This document shows, in pieces, positions 56,201 to 64,000 of a DNA stretch of 64,000 nt. Location of the stretch: NCBI GenBank assembly GCA_030549335.1, contig CM060195.1:1041501-1105500 (forward strand), in the 5' to 3' direction. Source of the stretch: Pontederia crassipes. Lineage: Eukaryota; Streptophyta; Magnoliopsida; Commelinales; Pontederiaceae. The position numbers were made by a program, and so were the translations under genes. Each line of letters opens with the position of its first letter. The first letter of the stretch is position 1. The notes under the pieces are model-generated. The model worked only from the letters and a program-made list of their open reading frames with translations, did no database searches and was not told where the DNA came from.

Positions 56201-58041
56201 TTCATTGCCCTTCTTAAGCCAATGAATTTTGTAAGCACGTGGATGTTTTTCAATAGCCAATTCCAGCTTCTCTACTGCATCTTTAGAAATGACATTTTCC
56301 ATGCTACCACCATCTATAACTAAATCACACACCTTCCCGCCAAAAAGAACACGTGTTCTGAAGATACTATGCCTTCTCCAATCTTCTTTTTTAGTTGTGG
56401 CAGTTAAGACACTTTGAACCACCAATGATTCTCCTTGAATAGGGAGAACATCTATTTCTTCACTTTCATCCACATACTGATCATAAATAAGCTCTGACTC
56501 TTCATATTCTTCATCTTGCAGCTCCACTAGATTAACTCTTCACTGTGGACAAGCATAAGAACCATGACCCTTTTCACCACAAGTGAAACAACGAATTTGT
56601 GTGTTGTTGTTTCCTTTAAAAGTCGTAGGTGAAGAATTATTTTGTCCACCATAACACATTACAGCTTTCCCCTTATCATCACTTTTATTTGCATGAGTTC
56701 CTTGACTAGTTCCTTGTGCAGATGTGTTATTCTTTGTATTTCCAACAGCACCAGAACCCTTTTGCATAATGGCTCCTGAGCGCCCCATTAAAGGTCTACG
56801 TGCTCTGTATCGCCGCGTTCATTTTTCAGCCAATAAAGCTTGTTGTCGGGCATCTTCAAGAGTGCACACACGAGCAATAGGCATCTCATCTCTAATAGAT
56901 TGGTTAAGCCCAGCAAGATAACGGGCAGCTACTTGCTCATTTGTTTCATTCAATCAAACACGAATTGAAAAGTTGTAAAACTCTGAAGTATACTCTTCAA
57001 CATTCATACCTCGTTGTTTCAAAGAATAAAACTTTTCATATAAATCCATTGTATAATCAGCAGGTAAGAATTATTTTCGCAGCTTCGTCTTCATATGCTC
57101 CCAAGTGTCAATTTTCTGTTTACCTTGTCGTTCACGTTACTCTTCAATTCTCTTCCACCATTGAAGTGCTATTCCCTTTAGCTTCACAAATAGCACTTTT
57201 CTATTTTCTGTCATAGATTTCCACTTAAAATAATTTTCCATACTTATTTCTCAATCTAAATAATTTTTAGCATGCATCTTTTCATAGAAATCAGCAACTT
57301 CAATCCTAATTCCACCACTGTTCATATCTAGGGCATGAAGCAACTTATCCTCCAATTGATCTCGCACCAGATTTGTATCGGCTCCAGCTTCATGGAAGGG
57401 ATTATCAAAATACCCTTGATCAGTATCATCCTCCAAACTACCTTCCAGTATATCTGTTAGATCGTGGCCACCTTCCAGAATCTTCATATGGGCTGCCACG
57501 CATTCCTATCGTTGTAAGGCTTGAACACTTCGCGATAAATCTTTAATCATTCGTCGAATCTCTGCCATTTCTGCTTGCTGTCCAAGGTTGCCACGTCCTC
57601 GACCTCTACCACGTCCAACCATGGTTTAAAAACAAAGAAAACCCTAATATTTTGTAGGATCTTTTGCTCTGATACCAATTTGATGCAGTAAGGGGAGAAA
57701 ATCAGCAAGAATAATGAGAAATCAGGCTAGAAGATGAGAAGGATTGATAGAGGAACAATTAGGGTTTATAAGAAAATCACAAAAATCTGTAATTTTGATA
57801 AAAAAAAGAGATAATGACGGTTGAAAACCCTATTAATAGCCTTAAATACTAGGGTTACAAGAGGTTATAAACTACTAATCAATCTTCACCCTTGATTAAT
57901 CCGCTTTTAATCAAGACCATTATAATTAATTGTGACCCTCATAACTAATTAAAAGGTCACATGTCTATCACATGATGACTATTGAACTAAAACATGAACT
58001 TTAATTAAAATAACTAATGCAAAATAAAAGCTCCTGCGTCA
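53207..58041 (-). mobile_element. Ty3/Gypsy LTR retrotransposon (fossil, chromovirus-like)
   Basis: Full-length but broken element. LTRs at 53,207-53,564 and 57,681-58,041 are about 92-93% alike by eye, with a perfect duplication GAACT on both sides. A Met primer site TTGGTATCAGAGC lies next to the right LTR. Parts on the minus strand, in Ty3/Gypsy order: gag with a CCHC knuckle (CFTCGEKGHGSYAC, about 56.55 kb), protease (about 56.3 kb), reverse transcriptase (about 55.1-55.8 kb), RNase H (about 54.5-54.95 kb), integrase (about 53.9-54.35 kb) and a chromo-like tail (about 53.6-53.75 kb). About five to eight breaks; likely a few million years old. Its size suits a Reina-like chromovirus. Confidence 0.92.
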
Positions 58042-58247
58042 GAACTCCAACTCATTATGTAAGAATCACACTAACTCATTATGTCTATCAAATGTCGATG
58101 TTCCTTGTCAAGTTGATAGAATCACACGGCTTGGTTGTGTTTAAATTCTAATTACGATAAATTTTATCTTCAACTATTAAGTTTGCTCACGGGTTGGATA
58201 ATTTTTTCTTCGATGTTGTGTCTTCTATCTTAGCAAATCAAATTGTG

Positions 58248-59140
58248 GGGTAAATTACGAATGGTCCCCCAACTTTAAGTCGATTTTTAATTAGTCCTCC
58301 AACTTCAATTTATAACCAGAACATCCTCCATCTTTCACTTTCTTGCACGCTTAGTCTTCCTGACTGGTGATAGTGGATTTTTCGGTTGTCTTGCTTACGT
58401 GATGGATTTTCTCTTTCCTTCACGTCATTTTATGTCTGCTACATCATTATAAAAATAAAATAATAATAATAAAAGGATGAAGTTTCCACATCATTAAAAA
58501 AAATTTAAAAATAAAAAAAAAATCATGAGCCAATGGGAGAGAGAAGGAGGCCGAGAGAGAGGGGGGCGACCGCCCCCCTCTGCTCGAGCTCCGGCGAGCT
58601 CGAGCTCTCCAGTCGAGAGAGAGGGGGGCGACCGCCCCCCTCCCTCTCTCTCCTGCGCTGCGGGAAAGAGGAGGGGCGCGGTCGCCCCCCTCTGCTCGAG
58701 CTCGAGCTCTCCAGCCGAGAGAGAGGGGGGCAGTCGCTGGAGCTCGAGCAGAGGGGGCGGTCACCCCCTCTCTCTCGGCCTCCTTCTCTCTCCAGTGCGA
58801 TTGCCCCTTGCTTCTCTCTCCCGCGCTCGAGCATGGCGAGCTCGCCGGAGCTCGAGCAGAGGGGGGCGATCGCCCCCCTCTCTCTCGACTGGAGAGCTCG
58901 AGCAGAGGGGGGCGATCGCCCCCCTCCTTCTCTCTCCCACGATGTGGCGAACATAAAATGACGTGAAGGAGAGAGAAAATCCGCCACGTAAGCAAGGCAA
59001 CTAGAAAACTCACTATCATCGGTCAGGAGGACTAAGCATGCAAGAAAGTGAAAGATGGAGGGTGTTCTGGTTATAAATTGAAGTTGGGGGACCAATTGGA
59101 AATCGACTCAAAGTTGGGGGACCATTTGTGTAATTTACCC
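58248..59140. mobile_element. MULE-like fold-back with GC-rich palindromic core
   Basis: Arms of about 190 bp (58,248-58,437 and about 58,954-59,140) are inverted repeats. They start GGGTAAATTAC and share AACTTCAATTTATAACCAGA. The 9-bp repeats CAAATTGTG (58,239-58,247) and CAAACTGTG (59,141-59,149) fit a Mutator-type target duplication. The core (58,535-58,940) is an array of GGGGGGCGACCGCCCCCC-type palindromes separated by GAGCTC/GAGAGAG. Open frames here are composition artefacts. There is no transposase. Confidence 0.85.
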
Positions 59141-59149
59141 CAAACTGTG

Positions 59150-62100
59150 ACATGTTAGGAAGTTTGGATCTTGTAACCAATATAATTCCATTTTGCGCCT
59201 TGATTAATTTCACTCTTCTTGTGATGATAAGATTCATGACTCATATAACAACTCTTTGTCATTTGCGCCTCCTGCGATAAGAGGATCCAATACAATTCAA
59301 TGCTTATAAACACTTGAGAATTGCTCCTTTTCTTGATAAGAACTCCAACAACAAACTTAGTGCCTTGCCCTTGTAACCTAATTGATGGTTTGTAACCTTT
59401 TGGGCCTTGATAAAAATTAACCGGGATTAATAAATTTAACATACATGAACTTCACATGAGTTTCACTCCTTAGGATTTGATATGATTTCATGGCCGGCTC
59501 ATGTAACAATTATCGATTTGTTCCTTAAATTGATAAATTATTTCTCGTATTGTAACAAACTCCAACACATATATCCCATAATTGGAGCCTTGTACTTATG
59601 ATTTTTCACTTCTTGTAGCTAATGTCAACGTGTGATGATTGAAGCTTTGTTTCTACAAATTAATTTAACATAATTAAATTAATCCACCCATATATTAGAA
59701 TATTAAAAAAATAGTATTCGAAATTAATAAATTTGAAATTACGACTAAAAGTATCCTAAAATGATACATGCCATGTTCAAATTATCAAAACATCAATTAA
59801 AATAATAAACTAAAATATTTTGTAGTAAGCGTGCATCACTGATGATACAAGAAGATATTTCTTTTGATTCCATATCAAAAGCATGCATAGATTGGTCGAA
59901 AAGTTATGGCAAAGTTTTAATCTTTTAGTGCTAAAATTTCTATGTACAAGAACCCAACCCGAGTTGTAAGAACCCAGACCGGGTTCTTCAGCTAATAGGT
60001 AAACTCGGTACGACGTGAACTGAATCCAACTTGAATTTTATCTAAACCTCGCTCGGGCTCGAGAGGACTCGACTAGAGTTCCTCTTGACAAACGATGTGT
60101 GTTCAATTTTAATTGAACAACTCAGCTTGAGTTTTGGACATACCCAGCCCAAGTTTTCACTATAAAAAAATAATAGATGTTTCTTCAATCATACCCAACC
60201 CGAGTCATCTCAAATTGGGCCCGAGTGTTAATACAAATAAGGGTAAAGTTTGATTTACAAAACCTGACCCGATGTGGTGCCAAACTTGGCCTGGATTCAC
60301 CCTAGCCCAACTCAATTTTTTTTTTGTTTTTCAAAGTATTTTTCTATTAATTTGATAGTGTCAAAAATGAACTTTTACCCCTACATTAATGCACGATGAA
60401 CTAAAACTAAAATGATAGTCAACTAGGTAACAAAATAAAAACTGAAAAAGGTGGAAAGTCATGTTTACTAATTTCACATGGAGGCCTTTGAATTGCGGTA
60501 TAAATCATGACATGAGGGTCAAATAAAGTACAATTACCTTGTCTTAGTCTGATCAGCCATGACCCTACTGAGGGTTAGAATTAAGTTTCATGTGGAGCTA
60601 AGTGCTATACCGTATGAAGAAACATGAAACATAAACATGGACATGAACGTTGATAAAAACATGAACATGAATATGGACACGAATAAGATAAGTAAAGAAA
60701 GTATTGCTTATTATATCACATGATTATTGGCCATTAATCTTATAATTGTTTTATTGTTATGATTTATTCATTTCTATTATGGACATATATTCTTTTTTAT
60801 TATCTCACGTATTGAGCGTCATAACCCATGAAAATTTTATTTTTTTGTATTTGAATTTGAATGGAGGCATGTGCGACAATAATATTCATGATGATGCAAA
60901 CATAGGTATTGAGTCAATAGAACTCTTTCTTGTTAATTGATGTATATTATATATTGGTATATTCATTTAAAAATAAATAAGAAAATATAATCCAATTAAA
61001 TATTTATTTTATATAATTAATGTGAAGAAATTATGTATATTTTCTGCTCATGTTTAACATATATTTTATCTCATAATTTGCTATGTTTTCATGCTCGAAC
61101 ATATGATTTATTGTTGATTGCTTTTTTTTAATGATTTCTCCACTTTCACTATATGGAAAAATGACATTTCATGATCTCGAGATTTCATTACTGGTATTTA
61201 TGCTTATTCTTCGTGCAAAAATTCCAACCAATTAAGAGATAGTAGGTGGGGGCATCCAAGACACGAGTGTGGCCATTTGAACATTTAGGTAGATTCAAGA
61301 GAAAGCAACACAGTTAAAAAAGGCAATGGTTCAAAGCAGGAAACAATTAGAATAAGATATTTTTTCACATCAGTCGATAAATTCTCCTTTGCCTTTTTTC
61401 CTTTATTCTTTCATGGACATATGAGGACAAGGAATTGAATCTCAACATAAAGTAAAGAGGCATACAACAAAGGAAGAAGGGTTCAGGATTTCATACACAT
61501 ATTCTTTTGGCTGGAAAAGTGAGCAAAACAAGACATGAAAATAGGTAATAGGTGGCACAATATTCTAATACTATAAAAAACATGGAGGCTACTAAAGAAA
61601 GGGGATCTTCGAATCTTCAAACCCACCAATTCCCAACCCATTCCTTTTTGTAGGGAGAAGGAGGTTGAAGGGAATGCTACAACAACAACTTCCTTTATTC
61701 TTTTCTTGTTTTGTGGGCATCGACGTCTTGTCATCTTTGTTATTGATGTGTAACTAAATTAGCCAGCTAAGGTTAAGGGACATGTGATGGATGTTTATGT
61801 TTCTAAACTTATCTTTTCTAAGTTTGTGTTTAAGCAACAACCGATTGTCTTATGTCTTGTGTTCATTGTTCCATTACTGATTTTGATTTTATGATGTTGT
61901 TGTGGTTTGCTTAATGTGTTTCTACATAATAGTTTATCTATTGTTCTTTGACCTGTGAGGGCATTATCTTTCTTAGCTCAAATCTCAAGGGCGAGATGTG
62001 AGGAGCTAGAGCTGAGTTCATTCAGCAAGGGACAATGTGATTCAACATTTCTTCCTCTTGTTTCCTATTTTTGCTAAAACAAGAGGGTTCAATTTGGACA

Positions 62101-62290
62101 AACTTTGGTGATGGTGATTCCTGCTCGAAAGAGTGATCTGATTTCCTAACTAAGGCATACAAATTGAGAGGTTGGACCGATGCTAGGACATGTCGAAGAA
62201 TTACCGTTTGCCAAAGGGTCAGTTGAGTGGACGCACTCGAGCTTCCCATGTTTTCTAATTTTGAGAGATGATTTATTAATTTTGGAACTT
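59150..62290. other. Intergenic DNA, no gene recognised
   Basis: Mixed AT-rich sequence. The 59,940-60,330 part repeats words like AACCCGAGTT/CCGGGTTC and resembles repeat DNA. A minus-strand frame at 61,483-61,734 has no recognisable domain and is probably chance. Confidence 0.5.
60622..60692. repeat. Degenerate AACATGAACATGGAC minisatellite
   Basis: Short imperfect repeats of the form ACATGAA/ACATGGAC recur over about 70 bp. No function is evident. Confidence 0.6.
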
Positions 62291-62900
62291 CGACCATATA
62301 TCTTGACGTTGCTACCTCTCGCCCAAGAGAGTATTCTATTTTCAATCATTGCATGCGTGTCAAGAGGTGGGGCAACGACTAAGTTGCATCTAAGAAGTGT
62401 CGATAGTTAGTGTTGTAATGAGGCCGAGAGGTGGCCCAGGAGTACCCCAAGGTCAATTATTTTGCTAAAGTTCCTCTTTGCATGAGGTTGAACGTCATAC
62501 ATCATCGATGACAATAACATCTCTCATCCGAGATGGTACTTCATTCCTCAATGGTTGCTCTTGTGCCAAGAGGTGGGGTGCCAATAGGTTATAATAAAGA
62601 GATGTTGTCAGTCAGTACTGAACAAGTCCGAGAGGAAAGCTCAAGGCATTTTCTGAATTGTTTTGACTATGTCAATGTTCTACCTTCGTCCTAACTATTT
62701 TTTTATTTTATAGTATCGATGACTCTCATTCGATAGGGTAATCTATTCCTCAGCTATTTCATGTGTGCTGAGAGGTGGAGCGACAATTGAGTTATGTCTA
62801 AGAAGTCATTGATGATTAGTGCCATATAGGGCCAAGAGATTTTATTTGAGTTTTTTTATCATTTTTATCTCTCCAAATGGACGGACTTAAAGGAATCCAT
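62290..62900. repeat. Degenerate 200-bp tandem repeat, about three units
   Basis: The blocks CAAGAGGTGGGGCAACGACT (62,359), CAAGAGGTGGGGTGCCAATA (62,565) and GAGAGGTGGAGCGACAATTG (62,769) recur at a spacing of about 205 bp. Each is followed by an AAGAAGT-like motif and a GCC/TCC-GAGAG motif. Copies are strongly diverged; origin unknown. Confidence 0.5.
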
Positions 62901-63917
62901 CCGAGGAGGATTGTAACTTGCCGGGACTCAATACGGATCGAAAGATTGATTGAGTCCGGACATAAGACACAAGATTCCTATAAGTCTAGTGATAGAGGTA
63001 TGCCGACACATGCCTCCATCTAGATACTCGGCGTTTAAGAACGTTTCATCCTTGTGAGAGCATGACAGATATGTTCTGAGCAATAATCCCATGTGTGCAA
63101 GTCCAGCAACCGGTGAGCACAAGAGTGTGTGACCTAGATGACATTCTCACGAGAGGGAGAGTGTTCATGCATAAGTTGCTAGTTTATGTGTTTTACACTG
63201 GTTCAAGAAACATAAATCTCGAAACTATCTCCTAATTTTAGTGTATTTATTCTGATATTTATTCACACTTACATTAAGAAATTATAAAAATTAATATAAC
63301 TTTATTTGTTGTGACTTTTACTTGTAGTGTTTCACTCTATGATTTCAAATGACTTTCTTAGATTTAGCTTTTATTTCAAAACGGCTTCCATCAATTGTGC
63401 CTTTGATTTTATTAAGGTGGATTGAATTTTAAGTATTATATTGACTGTTTTGCAACCTCATCGTGCGTACTAAAAATTTATAAATTTTAAAACTTATTCG
63501 AAATTTTTTACTAAATATGGACATGTTCATAAGTGAGAACATGTTGTCACCAACTTGATACTTGAGTTGCCAGCCTTTCCCTGAAATTATTTTCTACATT
63601 ATTATACAATCTTACACTTACGCGCACAAATCGGTCACATAAATAATTATGAGTTTATCTTCATTGAAAAATGGCCCATGATTCAAACTTTGAGCACTTT
63701 AGTTAAAATCACAATCAATATTATTATTCCATTCCTAACAAAAAGGAGCTTAGGATAGAGAATCACGTCGATTTTTCTCAACTTTGAAAGTCGAATACAT
63801 ATCATTTTTTTCCCCATCGAATTACTTGCGACATGAACTAGCAAATTGAATTTGGCGAAATTAAGCATCTTGTACAATAAATTATAAATCTATTAGGTAC
63901 TTAACTCTTTCACACGC

Positions 63918-63956
<39 letters not shown>

Positions 63957-64000
63957 CTCCCTAGCTTATTTCAATCATTGATCTACTTTGATCAAAAGTT
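62900..64000. other. Right-end intergenic DNA
   Basis: No gene seen. Near 62,925-62,960 GGACTCAAT-type words occur in inverted orientation. The rest is AT-rich and closes with the (AT)n run. Confidence 0.5.
63916..63953. repeat. (AT)n microsatellite near right edge
   Basis: A pure TA/AT run of about 38 bp. The flanking 63.2-64.0 kb shows no gene. Confidence 0.9.

Noticed and set aside
58447-59095. Six overlapping long open frames rich in R, G, P, S
   Set aside because: Stops are absent because the palindromic GC array lacks TAA/TAG; all frames are open together, which argues against any being real.
61483-61734. Minus-strand frame of 83 codons as a small gene
   Set aside because: No domain, no supported start context and no conservation evidence.

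Overview
This window is nuclear DNA from a flowering plant. It is AT-rich and intron-rich, and it is packed with plant LINEs, Ty3/Gypsy relatives, TRIM-type LTR miniatures, Mutator-like fold-backs and MITEs. The genus cannot be decided from the sequence alone. The only protein-coding host genes I can support are two tandem, same-orientation (minus-strand) copies of a leucine-rich-repeat receptor kinase of subfamily LRR-VIII-1 (the At1g06840 / HPCA1-related group).

Layout. Gene 1 (5' half only, 8 coding exons, 1,702-7,090) runs off the left edge, and an L1 fragment lies in its eighth intron at 1-629. Its 5' UTR and promoter lie at about 7,100-9,080. From 9.1 to 15.6 kb is the spacer between the genes: a Helitron-like insertion, a GC-rich Pack-MULE-like element, a small MULE-like element and a local direct duplication. 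Gene 2 spans about 15.7-47.1 kb. Manual splicing gives 20 in-phase coding exons (2,817 nt, 938 residues) with no interruption. Its largest intron (16.4-25.2 kb) splits the kinase activation segment and holds a 1.86-kb non-autonomous LTR element, a complete 295-bp TRIM and several MITEs. Another intron holds an L1 with an open reading frame. The 5' part of gene 2 (38.5-49.05 kb) is the paralogue of 0.63-9.08 kb. From 49 to 64 kb there is intergenic repeat: a tandem 260-bp duplication, a PIF-like MITE, a 4.8-kb Ty3/Gypsy fossil, a fold-back with a very GC-rich core, and unassigned AT-rich DNA.

How it fits together. Gene 2 should encode a membrane receptor with a signal peptide, an LRR ectodomain, a membrane-proximal domain carrying a CxxC/CxC cysteine cluster, one membrane span and a catalytically complete RD-type kinase. 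Because the two paralogues share intron sequence, several insertions can be polarised against an empty site in the other copy. I did not find a new gene system. The least expected pattern is a set of tiny L1 tail insertions (about 10-25 bp) with target-site duplications. Boundaries, identities and counts were worked out by eye.
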